From an uncultured Pelagibacteraceae bacterium (lineage in GTDB: Bacteria; Pseudomonadota; Alphaproteobacteria; Pelagibacterales; Pelagibacteraceae), in the NCBI GenBank assembly GCA_902595115.1, contig CACJOS010000006.1:1-63872 (forward strand): 63,872 nt of DNA, in the 5' to 3' direction. Of the stretch, positions 43,644-53,407 are shown piece after piece. The notes beneath the pieces are model-generated. The model was given only the letters and a program-made list of their open reading frames with translations, did no database searches and was not told the DNA's origin. Each line of letters opens with the position of its first letter. Position 1 is the first letter of the stretch. The position numbers and the translations under genes are program-made.

Positions 43644-44735
43644 ATGAAATTAGCTAAATTTAAAAAATTAAAATTTCAATCTTATAAACCAGGAAAATAT
43701 GAAATTCCTAATTTAAAGGAAACTAGGAAAATAATCAAATTGTCCGCAAATGAATCTGCGCTAGGTGCAAGTTCAAAAGTAAAAGCAATCTTAAGAAAAA
43801 ATGTTAGCACTTCAAAATATCCAGATTACACTTCTAAATTGTTAAGAAAACAAATTTCAACTAAATTTAAATGTGATTCTAACAAAATAATATGTGGATC
43901 TGGATCTGATGAGATAATTCAAATGCTATGTCAATTGTTTTTGGGCAAAGGTGATCAAGTAATAGTTCCAGAATTTAGTTTTTTAATGTACAGAATTTAT
44001 GCATCTATATCAGGTGCCAAAGTAATCTTTTCAAAAGAGAAAAATTTTAAGATTTCGGTAGATAATATTATTAATAGGGTAAATAAAAAAACTAAAATAG
44101 TTTTTTTAGCAAATCCTAATAATCCTACAGGTACATATCTTTATAGAAATGAATTAATCAATTTAAGAAAAAGATTAAGAAAAGATATTTTATTAGTAAT
44201 AGATGACGCATATTTTGAATATATGAAAGATAATAAATATTCACCAGGATTAGAAATTTTTAAAAATTCTAAAAATGTTTTTATATTAAGAACATTTTCC
44301 AAAATATATGGATTAGCAGCATTAAGAATTGGATGGGGTTATGGAGACAAAAAAATTATTCAAGCTTTAAATTTTATTAAACCACCATTTAATGTAAATG
44401 AAGTTGCGCAGTTATGTGCAATTGAAGCTTTAAAGGATAATAAATTTATCAGTAAATCAGTCAAACATAATTTGTATTGGAGTAAAAAAATTAAAAAAAA
44501 TCTTGAGGAATTTGATATTTACTCAAATAAAATAAGTGCTAATTTTCTTTTACTAAATTTTAATCAGTGTAAACTTTCAGCAACTTCAATTGAAAAAAAA
44601 TTAGAAAGACAGGGAATTATACTCAGAGAAATGGATACTTATGGAATTGATAATCACTTAAGATTAACAATTGGAAACAGTTTAGAAAATAAATTATTTC
44701 TCAAAGAAATAAAAAAAATATTTAAAAATGTTTAA
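43644..44735 (+). CDS. hisC: HisC-type aminotransferase (histidinol-phosphate / aromatic amino acids)
   Basis: PLP fold-type I transaminase with 363 residues. Motifs are SANESALGASSKV near the N-terminus, CGSGSDEIIQML, FLANPNNPTGTYL, DDAYFEYM and the PLP-Lys in RTFSKIYGLAALRIGWGYG; the Arg of FLRLTIG-like LRLTIGNS binds the carboxylate. Being followed by tyrA with an 8-base overlap, it probably serves phenylalanine and tyrosine synthesis, perhaps as well as histidine; sequence alone does not separate these. The gene is very Lys-rich and AT-rich. Confidence 0.88.
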   Translation: MKLAKFKKLKFQSYKPGKYEIPNLKETRKIIKLSANESALGASSKVKAILRKNVSTSKYPDYTSKLLRKQISTKFKCDSNKIICGSGSDEIIQMLCQLFLGKGDQVIVPEFSFLMYRIYASISGAKVIFSKEKNFKISVDNIINRVNKKTKIVFLANPNNPTGTYLYRNELINLRKRLRKDILLVIDDAYFEYMKDNKYSPGLEIFKNSKNVFILRTFSKIYGLAALRIGWGYGDKKIIQALNFIKPPFNVNEVAQLCAIEALKDNKFISKSVKHNLYWSKKIKKNLEEFDIYSNKISANFLLLNFNQCKLSATSIEKKLERQGIILREMDTYGIDNHLRLTIGNSLENKLFLKEIKKIFKNV

Positions 44736-45627
44736 AAAAATTTTAATAGTTGGATGTGGTTTAATTGGATCTTCAATTTTAAGAGCTTCAATTAAAAAAA
44801 AAATATCTAAAAAAATTTATGTTTTAGAAAAATCAAAAATTCACATTAAACAAATTAAAAAATTAAGGTTAAATTGTGAGATTTTAAAAGATCCAAAAAA
44901 ACGAATTACTAATGTAGATATGATAATAATTTGTGCACATTTAAGCGAATATTTAAAAATTTTTAAAAAAATAGAAAAATATATTGATAAAAATACAATA
45001 GTCACTGATGTAGGCTCGGCTAAAGAAAAAGTATCTGGAGAAATAAAAACTAAGATTAAGAGAAATATAAGCTGGATTTCAAGCCATCCAATTGCAGGTT
45101 CTGAAGTGAGTGGTCCCGAATTTGGTAATGAAAAATTATTTTCTGGTAAATGGTGTGTTTTAATAAAAGATAAAAATGTAAATAAAAAACACTTACAAAT
45201 TTTAACTAAGTTTTGGACTAAAATTGGAAGCAATATTGTTTACATGAGTTTAAAAGAACATGATCATATTTTTTCAATTACAAGTCATATTCCACACCTT
45301 GTTGCATACAATATGGTTAAAACAGCAATGAATTTTGAGAAGAAAAAAAAATCGAATATAGTAAAATTTAGTGCTGGTGGTTTGAGAGATTTCACAAGAA
45401 CTGCAGCATCAAATGAGATTATGTGGAAAGATATTTTCCTTAATAATCATAAAAATATTACTAAGGGAATTGACCTTTTCATAAATAATATGCGTCAAAT
45501 AAAAAAATTAATTAGCACAAAAAATGAGAAAAAATTAATTAAAATAATGCAAGAGTCTAAAAAAATTCGAAAAAAAATAGTTTCTGCAAAACAAGACGTT
45601 AATTTACCTGACTTTGGAAGAAGATAG
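44728..45627 (+). CDS. tyrA: Prephenate/arogenate dehydrogenase
   Basis: NAD(P)-dependent oxidative decarboxylation toward tyrosine. The 299 residues match a single-domain TyrA. The Rossmann motif GCGLIGSSILRA is at about 9-20, then TDVGSAKEKV, the catalytic His in SSHPIAGSEVSGPEFG, the substrate His and Arg in SITSHIPHLVAYNMV and the GGLRDFTRTAASNEIMW block. It overlaps the hisC-like gene by 8 bases and the convergent TPR-sulfotransferase by 24 bases at the 3' end. Confidence 0.94.
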   Translation: MFKKILIVGCGLIGSSILRASIKKKISKKIYVLEKSKIHIKQIKKLRLNCEILKDPKKRITNVDMIIICAHLSEYLKIFKKIEKYIDKNTIVTDVGSAKEKVSGEIKTKIKRNISWISSHPIAGSEVSGPEFGNEKLFSGKWCVLIKDKNVNKKHLQILTKFWTKIGSNIVYMSLKEHDHIFSITSHIPHLVAYNMVKTAMNFEKKKKSNIVKFSAGGLRDFTRTAASNEIMWKDIFLNNHKNITKGIDLFINNMRQIKKLISTKNEKKLIKIMQESKKIRKKIVSAKQDVNLPDFGRR

Positions 45628-47136
45628 CGCATTTTCTAAATCTTGAATATAATTTTTAAATTTTGCAGCACCTTTCAATGAGTCTTTATAAATAGGCTTT
45701 CTTGCTTGGCTAAAACTTACAGTCCTAATCGATTTTTTATTCTTGTAGTATTCTAGGCAACTATCTTGCCACTCTAAGCCACAAAAGTTAATGATTTCTT
45801 TAATTTTATCCTGTGGATTATTAATCAAATCCTCGTAATTTAAGTCATAAATTTTATCATCAAAATAACTTTTCCAAAAAATCATTAAATCCTGATAAAT
45901 TTTATAATAGTTTGCTAGGTCCTTAGTATCATTAGAAAATAGAACACCTGAGAAATCATTTTTATAAATTGACCAACTACTTTCAAGAGGATTTCTTTTA
46001 CAATGTATTATGATTGCATTCGGGAACATTATTTTAATTAATCCAATCCATCTAAAATTTAATGGAGCTTTATCCGTAACAACATCCAAATCTGTCATTC
46101 TTGTTATTGTATCTAGGTATTTTTTTTTATAATTAATTAGAGCTTCATCTAAATTTTTTATCTTATTAAAATTACTTACAAATTTCTTTAAGTATTGATC
46201 CAGTAATGGCAATTCTCCAGCACCAAACACTTTATTATGACCAGAAATAATTTGCTCAACTAAAGAGGTTCCAGTTCGTGGCATACCCAAAATAAAAATC
46301 ATTTTTTTTTTATGATCGTTCGTTATAAACTTTAGGTCCTTAGACTTTTTATGAAATTCTTTTATTCTTTTGAAAAGTTCAATTTCATTATTTATATTAT
46401 ATTTTGTCAATTCTTTTTTTAATTCATTACCTTTTTTAATATACAGAAATGATTTTTCAAACTCACCAATATCTTCATATATTTTTCCCAAGGCAAAAGC
46501 TAATTCTTTAGTATCTGACTTATGAAGATTTCTATTTTTAATTTTTTCTTCCAATAAATGAATATGTTCATCATTTTTTTTGTATTTTTTAAGCATCGCT
46601 AAACTTTTATCAGCTTTAGTAAAATTTTGATTTATTTTAAGTGTTTTACGGTAATATTTTTCTGCTTGCTCATATCTGCCTAAAGATTGTAAAAAAGTTG
46701 CATAGTTGAAATTTGTCTCTAAGACATTTTCATTTATGCTTAATGCTTTCAAGAAAAGTTTTTCAGAATCACTGATATTATTTATTTCAGTGTATAAGGT
46801 TGCAAGATTATTAATTGTATTTATAAATCTAGGATTAAGTTTTAAAACTTCTTTAAAATAATTTTCTGCTATAAGATATTCTTTTTTTTTTAAGTAGGCT
46901 AATCCTAAATTATTTAAAAAGTTCGTATTTTTATTACTTCTCTTTAAAGCATCAGTTAATAATGTAATTGATTTGTCATATTCGCCTTTTGCCTGGTAAG
47001 TGAGAGCCAAAAGATTATATAAGGCCTCTTGTTTTGGAAATTTTTTAATTAAATAGTCGGTTTCTAAAATAACCTCATCATAGTGACCTAAATTCATTTT
47101 ATTTACCAAAATATTAAATTTTTCTTCTAAATTCAT
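45604..47136 (-). CDS. TPR-repeat sulfotransferase
   Basis: The 510 residues hold two parts. Residues about 1-250 are tetratricopeptide helices, seen as repeated A/Y/L patterns such as NNLGLAYLKKKEYLIAENYF and NYATFLQSLGRYEQAEKYY. Residues about 278-500 are a sulfotransferase domain with the PAPS P-loop FILGMPRTGTSLVEQ (284-291) and the 3'-phosphate-binding Arg/Ser segment IHCKRNPLESSWS. Such fusions recur in marine alphaproteobacteria; acceptor unknown (protein tyrosine, glycan or lipid). No signal peptide. It is convergent with tyrA and 5 bases after the NlpC/P60 gene. Confidence 0.88.
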   Translation of the reverse strand: MNLEEKFNILVNKMNLGHYDEVILETDYLIKKFPKQEALYNLLALTYQAKGEYDKSITLLTDALKRSNKNTNFLNNLGLAYLKKKEYLIAENYFKEVLKLNPRFINTINNLATLYTEINNISDSEKLFLKALSINENVLETNFNYATFLQSLGRYEQAEKYYRKTLKINQNFTKADKSLAMLKKYKKNDEHIHLLEEKIKNRNLHKSDTKELAFALGKIYEDIGEFEKSFLYIKKGNELKKELTKYNINNEIELFKRIKEFHKKSKDLKFITNDHKKKMIFILGMPRTGTSLVEQIISGHNKVFGAGELPLLDQYLKKFVSNFNKIKNLDEALINYKKKYLDTITRMTDLDVVTDKAPLNFRWIGLIKIMFPNAIIIHCKRNPLESSWSIYKNDFSGVLFSNDTKDLANYYKIYQDLMIFWKSYFDDKIYDLNYEDLINNPQDKIKEIINFCGLEWQDSCLEYYKNKKSIRTVSFSQARKPIYKDSLKGAAKFKNYIQDLENALSSSKVR

Positions 47137-47141
47137 TTTTT

Positions 47142-47873
47142 TTAAATTTTTATTATTTTTTTTACCTTAAGTTTTGCTGTTTCATTAATTAATTCAATAG
47201 TTTTTTTTATATTCATAATTAATACTTTTTTTCTAGGTCCATATGCATGTATAAGTTTATTTCTACTCAAACAAATAGCAACATGACCCTTCCAATAAAT
47301 AATATCTCCTTTAGAAAATTTGATTAATTTTTTTTTACCTTTTTTAAAAGATATTTGATCTTTCGTATCTCTAGGAAAAAATTTATTATTGTAAAGATAG
47401 TATAATTGTATAAGTGCTGAACAATCAATACCCTTGTATGATTTACCTCCCCAGGTATATTTACAATTTGTAAAAGATTTTAAAATTCTTACAAAATTTT
47501 TTTCCTTATGATTTATTAGTTTAATATCTTTTCTTTTTACCCATTTTCCTCTCTCAAATTCTATAAATTTTTTTTTTACACTAATAACCGGCAATCGGCT
47601 ATTAAATGGAAGAAATTTTTTTTTTTTATTTTGAGAAAATATTCTTGTTTTAGATTTATTAGTTTTGAAAATAATTTTTAATCCTTTTTTAAGTTTTTCG
47701 TTTTTAATATAACCAGAGTAATTATCATTAAATGTCCTAATTCGTAGCCATCTATTTTTGATCTTAAGTATTCTTATTTTTTCTCCGTATAATATTTGAC
47801 TTGTAATCTCAGATTTTTTTGATGGTTTTTTATAAATATTTTTTATTATTGAAGTTGAATATAAATCAGTCAT
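47142..47873 (-). CDS. NlpC/P60 peptidase with bacterial SH3 domain(s)
   Basis: Cysteine endopeptidase of the peptidoglycan-stem type, 243 residues. An SH3b domain covers about 8-62 (QILYGEKIRILKIKNRWLRI), a second SH3-like part about 63-122, and the NlpC/P60 domain about 128-243 with catalytic C151 in GIDCSALIQ and H197 in GHVAIC. No classical signal peptide is seen, fitting the cytoplasmic class (YkfC-like) that cleaves recycled muropeptides. It overlaps the AmpG-like permease by 8 bases, which supports muropeptide recycling. Specificity is inferred. Confidence 0.88.
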   Translation of the reverse strand: MTDLYSTSIIKNIYKKPSKKSEITSQILYGEKIRILKIKNRWLRIRTFNDNYSGYIKNEKLKKGLKIIFKTNKSKTRIFSQNKKKKFLPFNSRLPVISVKKKFIEFERGKWVKRKDIKLINHKEKNFVRILKSFTNCKYTWGGKSYKGIDCSALIQLYYLYNNKFFPRDTKDQISFKKGKKKLIKFSKGDIIYWKGHVAICLSRNKLIHAYGPRKKVLIMNIKKTIELINETAKLKVKKIIKI

Positions 47874-49242
47874 TAAGTTTAATTTTATTTTTTATTACGT
47901 ATAGAAGAATAAGTGATGGAATTACCATTAAAGCTGTAATTATAAAAAATATACCCCAATCACCATTTAACCAATCAACCAAAGCTCCGGAGGAAGAAGC
48001 AAGTGTAGTTCTTCCTGCAGTCCCTAAAGAAGCGAGAAGAGCATACTGTGTAGCTGTATAATTTCTATCAACCAATAAAGATATAAAGGCAACAAAAGCA
48101 ACGGTTGCAAAAGCTGCAGCCATATCATCTAAAATAACGGCAATTGCAAATAATAGATAAGATTTATCGCTCCATGCTAAAAAAGAAAAAAGAACATTTG
48201 TTAATGCCATTAATATTCCTGCTAAAAACATTGACTTAATAACCCCTGATCTGATTGCAAACATTCCACCTAATAAAGTAAAAATTACTGTAGTAATCCA
48301 GCCAAAAGTTTTTGAATAGAGTGCAATATCGGATTTAGAAAAACCAATCTCTTTATAAAAAACTACAGACATTCTTCCCAAGAAAGCTTCACCAATTTTA
48401 AATAAAAAAATAAAACTAATAATACCAATAGCTATTCCTTTCCCATTTTTTTTAAAAAAACTTATTAATGGTCCAGAAATTGTTGAGGTGATCCAAGCTA
48501 CAATTTTTGTAAATATATTACTATAAATTAACTTCTCTAAAATATTTTTATCTAGTTCAACATGAGAACTTTTAATATTCAAAAAATTTGTTTCTTTAAT
48601 AAATAAAATTCCTATATTTAATAAAACAATAATCACTCCCAGTCCTAAAAAAGATAATTGCCAATAATTTTCTACTCCCCAATTCTCTAAAAAGTCTGCC
48701 ATTGTTAAAGCTATAACACCTCCTAATTTATAGCCTGACCACCAGCCAACTACTGCAATCGCTGCTCCTGCGGCCATTGCTTCTTTTTCCTCTTTTCCTA
48801 TTTGCTCAATTCTCAAGGCATCAACAGTTATATCTTGTGTTGCGGAGGCCAATGCAATTATAAATCCTGCTGCGATAACTAGATGTAAATTTTGTACAGG
48901 ATTTATAAAGCTCCAGAATACTAGCCCAATTAAAATTATTATTTGCATTAAAAAAATCCATGACTTCCTATGACCAATTTTTTTTGTCAGAAAAGGTATC
49001 TGAACTCTGTCAATTAAAGGTGCCCAAAAATAATTAAATGCATAAACTGCAAAAATTAATCCAGCCCATCCAATGGTGGATCTAGAGAGACCCTCTTCCT
49101 TTAACCACAAACTTAGACCGCTTCCAATAATTACCCAAGGAAAGCCGCTGATAGCCCCAAGCAGTAAAATCTTTAACATTCTCATGTCAAAATAAAATTT
49201 TACAGTATCAAAAAATTTTTTCTCTTTATTTATTTCAATCAT
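47866..49242 (-). CDS. ampG: AmpG-like muropeptide permease (MFS)
   Basis: Inner-membrane transporter expected to import anhydro-muropeptides for wall recycling. It has 458 residues and about 12-14 hydrophobic spans. Family features are LGAISGFPWVIIGSGLSLWL in helix 1, FAVYAFNYFWAPLIDRVQIP and the ASATQDITVDALRIE signature of helix 4-5. I chose the ATG at 49240-49242, overlapping the trkH stop; the frame runs 28 codons further into trkH. Its pairing with an NlpC/P60 peptidase strengthens the call. Confidence 0.87.
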   Translation of the reverse strand: MIEINKEKKFFDTVKFYFDMRMLKILLLGAISGFPWVIIGSGLSLWLKEEGLSRSTIGWAGLIFAVYAFNYFWAPLIDRVQIPFLTKKIGHRKSWIFLMQIIILIGLVFWSFINPVQNLHLVIAAGFIIALASATQDITVDALRIEQIGKEEKEAMAAGAAIAVVGWWSGYKLGGVIALTMADFLENWGVENYWQLSFLGLGVIIVLLNIGILFIKETNFLNIKSSHVELDKNILEKLIYSNIFTKIVAWITSTISGPLISFFKKNGKGIAIGIISFIFLFKIGEAFLGRMSVVFYKEIGFSKSDIALYSKTFGWITTVIFTLLGGMFAIRSGVIKSMFLAGILMALTNVLFSFLAWSDKSYLLFAIAVILDDMAAAFATVAFVAFISLLVDRNYTATQYALLASLGTAGRTTLASSSGALVDWLNGDWGIFFIITALMVIPSLILLYVIKNKIKLND

Positions 49243-50684
49243 TTTTTCCAAAAAGTTGGTAAAAATAAAACTAATATAGCAAACAGTTCTAGTCTCCCTA
49301 ATATCATTCCTACACTTAAAATCCACTTGGAACTATCCGGTAGTGTTGAAAAATTTCCGTTAGAACCAATAATAGAACCTAAGCCTGGTCCAACATTGGA
49401 TATTGATGTTGCTGCTCCAGAAATAGATGTAATAAAATCTAAACCACTTAAAGATAAAAGCGCTGTGATTAAAAAGAAAATTAATACATATAAATATATG
49501 AAAGATATTATTGAAGCTAAAAATTTATCATTCACGTTATTATTCTCATATTTAATTACGAAAATGCCTCTTGGATATATTATTTTTTTTAGCTGTGTAA
49601 TTACAAATTCATATAAAATTTGAACTCTAAAAATTTTTATTCCACATGTTGTAGACCCTGCACAACCTCCAATGAACATTAAAATTAAAAAATAAAACAA
49701 TGAAAAACTACCCCATTGATCAAATTGACCGGTTACATAGCCTGTTCCTGTTAAAATTGATATTGAGTTAAAACTCACTGATCGTAAATCTGTTAAGCTG
49801 ATATTTTCAACTTTGAAAAACAAATATATTAAAATTATAGAAATCGAAAAAATTATTAATTTTACAAAAGTGACGATCTGAGTATCATTTACAAATACTT
49901 TTTTATTACCATTTAAAAATTTTATATACGCAATAAATGGTAAACTACCTAATATAATAAATAACATCGCAGTAATTTCTATTTTTGCATTATTAAAATA
50001 TCCAATAGACTCGTTATAATTCGAGAAGCCACCGGTAGCAATTGTTGTCATTGAATGTGTAATGCTATCAAAAAAACTCATTCCAAATATTTTATATGCG
50101 GATGCACATATCATAGTGAGCACAAAATAAATAAAAACTAATTTTAATGAGATTTCTTTTGAGGAAGGCAAAGTTTCATCAGATGAATCTGTATTTAGAA
50201 CTTTAAATAAAAGCATGCCACCTATATTCATTATAGGCATTAAAGTAATTGCCATTACAATAATACCTATACCCCCAAGCCATTGAAGCAGTGCCCTCCA
50301 TAGTAAAATACTTTTGGGCACAATTTCTAAATTTGTTATTATTGTAGAACCCGTCGTTGTAAGTCCTGACATACTCTCAAAAAATGAATCTGTAAAAGAT
50401 AAACTCAAATTTGAAAAATAAAAAGGTAAAGATCCAAAAATTGCAATTGTTAACCAAGAAAGCGTGGTAAGAAGAAACGCCTGCTGCAGATTAATTTTTT
50501 TATTATAATCTAGATTTGATAAAACGAATAAAACTCCAAATACTAATGTAATTACAGTGGATGTTATGAATGAAGAGTCAAGTTCACCAAGTACTAACTG
50601 TAGTAAAATTGGAATAGTCATAAATATTCCAAGAATTATTTGTAGTACACCAATAATGAAAAAAACTGTTTTATAATTGGACAT
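49239..50684 (-). CDS. trkH: Trk-type potassium uptake protein TrkH
   Basis: Membrane subunit of Trk potassium uptake, 481 residues with the four M1-P-M2 repeats. The selectivity loops are seen in order: SGLTTTGSTII, MTTIATGGFSN, SILTGTGYVTG and ATSISNVGPGLG. The ATPase partner TrkA is not in the window. It is divergent from lysK (79-base gap) and overlaps ampG by 4 bases. Confidence 0.94.
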   Translation of the reverse strand: MSNYKTVFFIIGVLQIILGIFMTIPILLQLVLGELDSSFITSTVITLVFGVLFVLSNLDYNKKINLQQAFLLTTLSWLTIAIFGSLPFYFSNLSLSFTDSFFESMSGLTTTGSTIITNLEIVPKSILLWRALLQWLGGIGIIVMAITLMPIMNIGGMLLFKVLNTDSSDETLPSSKEISLKLVFIYFVLTMICASAYKIFGMSFFDSITHSMTTIATGGFSNYNESIGYFNNAKIEITAMLFIILGSLPFIAYIKFLNGNKKVFVNDTQIVTFVKLIIFSISIILIYLFFKVENISLTDLRSVSFNSISILTGTGYVTGQFDQWGSFSLFYFLILMFIGGCAGSTTCGIKIFRVQILYEFVITQLKKIIYPRGIFVIKYENNNVNDKFLASIISFIYLYVLIFFLITALLSLSGLDFITSISGAATSISNVGPGLGSIIGSNGNFSTLPDSSKWILSVGMILGRLELFAILVLFLPTFWKK

Positions 50685-50763
50685 TTTGTTTGAACATTAT
50701 TTTATGGTAAATAAATATCAACACTATAAGAATTAATAAAAACAACCAAATATACGAATTTTT

Positions 50764-52332
50764 GTGATTGATAAAGCTAATTTAGATAAGACAAATGCCT
50801 GGCCTTTTATCGAGGCAAAAAAAATTCTCAAAGAAAGAGGACCATCAATAAAAAAGAAAGGTAAAATTATATTACAAACAGGTTATGGTCCAAGCGGACT
50901 ACCACATATCGGTACTTTTGGTGAAGTAGCTAGAACTTCTATGATAGTAAATGCTTTGGATCATATCATAGATATTCCCAAAGAAATTATTACCTTTTCA
51001 GATGACATGGATGGTCTAAGAAAAGTTCCGGACAATATCCCTAATGTAAAAAAACTAGAAGATAACTTGCAAAAACCTTTAACGCTTGTACCTGATCCAT
51101 TTGAAAAATATGATAGTTTTGGTGAACATAACAATGAGATGCTAAAAAAATTCTTAGATGAATTTAAGTTTAAATATATTTTTAAAAGCTCAACTAGTCT
51201 TTATAAGTCAGGTTTTTTTAACGAAACACTTAAACTAATTTTGAAAAATTATAATGGAATTATGGATATAATAATACCAACTCTTGGAAAAGAAAGACAA
51301 AAAACTTACTCGCCATTTTTACCCATTTGTCCGAATTCAAAAAAAGTTTTAGAGATACCCGTAATTGAGATAGATGAAAAAAACTCAAAAATTGTTTTTG
51401 ATAACAAAGGTCAAAAACTTGAGTCTAGTATTTTAGATGGAAATTGTAAATTACAATGGAAAGTTGATTGGGCAATGAGATGGTACGCATTAGATGTTGA
51501 TTTTGAAATGTATGGAAAAGATCTTATTGAGAGTGCAATTTTATCTACCAAGATTATTAATTTGCTTGGAAAAAAAAGTCCAAGTGGTTTCGCTTATGAG
51601 TTATTTTTAGACGAAAATGGTGAAAAAATTTCAAAGTCAAAAGGTAATGGTATAACGATTGATCAATGGTTAGAGTACGCCTCACCAGAGAGTTTATCAT
51701 TATTTATGTACCAAAATCCCAAAAGAGCAAAAAAACTTTATAAAGAAATAATACCAAAATCTGTAGACGAGTACTTAGATTTGATTGAAAAAGGAAAATC
51801 TCAGAACGATCTACAAATTCTTATGAACCCAGTTTGGCATGTACATAATTCTAAAATGCCCAAGGAGGACTATATAATGAGTTTTTCAATGTTATTAAAT
51901 CTTGTTGAAACTAGCAATGCAGAAAACAAAGATCTACTTTGGAAATTTGTTAAAAAATATAAAAAAGACATTTCTGAGAATAATCAAACTATTTTTGATA
52001 GTTTAGTCGGATATGCAATTAAATATTTTAACGATGTCATAAAGAAAACAAAAAAATATAAAAAACCAAACAAGAATGAAAAAATTGCCTTAGAATCATT
52101 GATAGAAGCTTTAAATGATTGTGGTGATGATATGAAGCCAGAGGATATACAAACAAAAATTTATTCTGTTGGAAAAGAAAACGGCTATAAGGAAAATTTA
52201 CGTGATTGGTTTAAATTAATTTATGAAGTTGTTTTTGGAGTAGAAAATGGTCCAAGAATGGGTTTTTTTATAAGTTTTTTTGGAGTTAACGAAACTAAAA
52301 ATCTAATAAAAGAAAAAATAAATAATGTTTGA
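50764..52332 (+). CDS. lysK: Lysyl-tRNA synthetase, class I
   Basis: Charges tRNA-Lys using the class I fold typical of archaea and alphaproteobacteria. It has 522 residues. The HIGH-like motif is in GPSGLPHIGTFGEV, TFSDDMDGLRKVP binds lysine or adenylate, and KMSKS appears as EKISKSKGNGI; a C-terminal helical anticodon-binding part follows. The start is GTG at 50764. It overlaps pyrD by 8 bases. Confidence 0.96.
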   Translation: MIDKANLDKTNAWPFIEAKKILKERGPSIKKKGKIILQTGYGPSGLPHIGTFGEVARTSMIVNALDHIIDIPKEIITFSDDMDGLRKVPDNIPNVKKLEDNLQKPLTLVPDPFEKYDSFGEHNNEMLKKFLDEFKFKYIFKSSTSLYKSGFFNETLKLILKNYNGIMDIIIPTLGKERQKTYSPFLPICPNSKKVLEIPVIEIDEKNSKIVFDNKGQKLESSILDGNCKLQWKVDWAMRWYALDVDFEMYGKDLIESAILSTKIINLLGKKSPSGFAYELFLDENGEKISKSKGNGITIDQWLEYASPESLSLFMYQNPKRAKKLYKEIIPKSVDEYLDLIEKGKSQNDLQILMNPVWHVHNSKMPKEDYIMSFSMLLNLVETSNAENKDLLWKFVKKYKKDISENNQTIFDSLVGYAIKYFNDVIKKTKKYKKPNKNEKIALESLIEALNDCGDDMKPEDIQTKIYSVGKENGYKENLRDWFKLIYEVVFGVENGPRMGFFISFFGVNETKNLIKEKINNV

Positions 52333-53374
52333 AAAAATAAGAGGATTAATTTTTAAATTAGACCCTGAAACAGCGCATAATTTGGCAATTAAAGCCTTAA
52401 AGTTTAACTATATCCATAATAAAAAAATTCAGAAAAACAAAATTCTTGAATTAGATATATTTGGTAAAAAAATACCAAACCCTGTTGGTATCGCAGCAGG
52501 TTTTGATAAAGATGCTGAGGTGTATAATTCTTTATTTAAACTAGGTTTTGGTTTTGTTGAAGTTGGAACGGTCACTCCACTTAAGCAATACGGTAATCCT
52601 AAACCTCGGGTGTTTAGACTTGAGGAAGACGAAGCTCTGATAAATAGATTGGGATTTAATAATTCAGGCTCTGATAAGGTGAGATCAAGAATATTATCAA
52701 ATTCTCCTTCTGGTCTTTTAGGTATAAATATTGGACCTAATAAAGATACAAAAGATAGGGTAAAAGACTATTTAGTAGGTTTAAGAAAATTCCATGACAT
52801 CGGTGACTATTTAACTGTGAATATTTCATCTCCTAATACTGAAAATTTAAGAAGCTTCCATAAGGATGAAGAGCTAGATGAACTTCTTAAAGAGATTCAA
52901 GCCGAAAAAACTAGATTGAAAACAAACGTACCTATTGCCTTAAAAATTTCTCCAGATATTGAAAATAAAAATATTGATAGAATATGTGAGATTTTAACAA
53001 ATAATAAAATCACAACAATAATCATTTCAAACTCAACTGATAGGACGAGAGAAAATTTAAAAAATATTAATAAATTAGAAAAGGGAGGTCTTTCAGGTAA
53101 ACCTCTCGAAAATAAGTCAAATTTTCTAATAAATGAATTTTTTAAAAGTTTTAAATCAGATATTACAATAATTGGAGTTGGAGGAGTTGATAGCGGTAGA
53201 TCAGTTTATGAAAAAATAATAAACGGTGCAAAACTTGTTCAACTTTATACTGGAATGGTATTTAAAGGTCCCAATATTGTATTTAAGATAAATGATGAAT
53301 TGATAGAAATTATAAAAAAATTAGGTGTAAATAATATTTCTGAATTGATAGGCTCTAAAAATAAACTTGACTGA
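52325..53374 (+). CDS. pyrD: Dihydroorotate dehydrogenase (quinone), class 2
   Basis: Membrane-associated FMN enzyme of pyrimidine synthesis that reduces ubiquinone. It has 349 residues. The N-terminal quinone-tunnel helices (LDPETAHNLAIKAL) mark class 2. PVGIAAGFDKDAEVYNSLFKLGFGFVEVGTVTP, NRLGFNNSG, and VNISSPNTENLR (with catalytic Ser) follow, then GGLSGKPL and GVGGVDSG. It overlaps lysK by 8 bases and precedes rpmB by 33. Confidence 0.96.
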   Translation: MFEKIRGLIFKLDPETAHNLAIKALKFNYIHNKKIQKNKILELDIFGKKIPNPVGIAAGFDKDAEVYNSLFKLGFGFVEVGTVTPLKQYGNPKPRVFRLEEDEALINRLGFNNSGSDKVRSRILSNSPSGLLGINIGPNKDTKDRVKDYLVGLRKFHDIGDYLTVNISSPNTENLRSFHKDEELDELLKEIQAEKTRLKTNVPIALKISPDIENKNIDRICEILTNNKITTIIISNSTDRTRENLKNINKLEKGGLSGKPLENKSNFLINEFFKSFKSDITIIGVGGVDSGRSVYEKIINGAKLVQLYTGMVFKGPNIVFKINDELIEIIKKLGVNNISELIGSKNKLD

Positions 53375-53407
53375 GTAATTTTCTACTAATATATATTCTT
53401 AGTTTTT

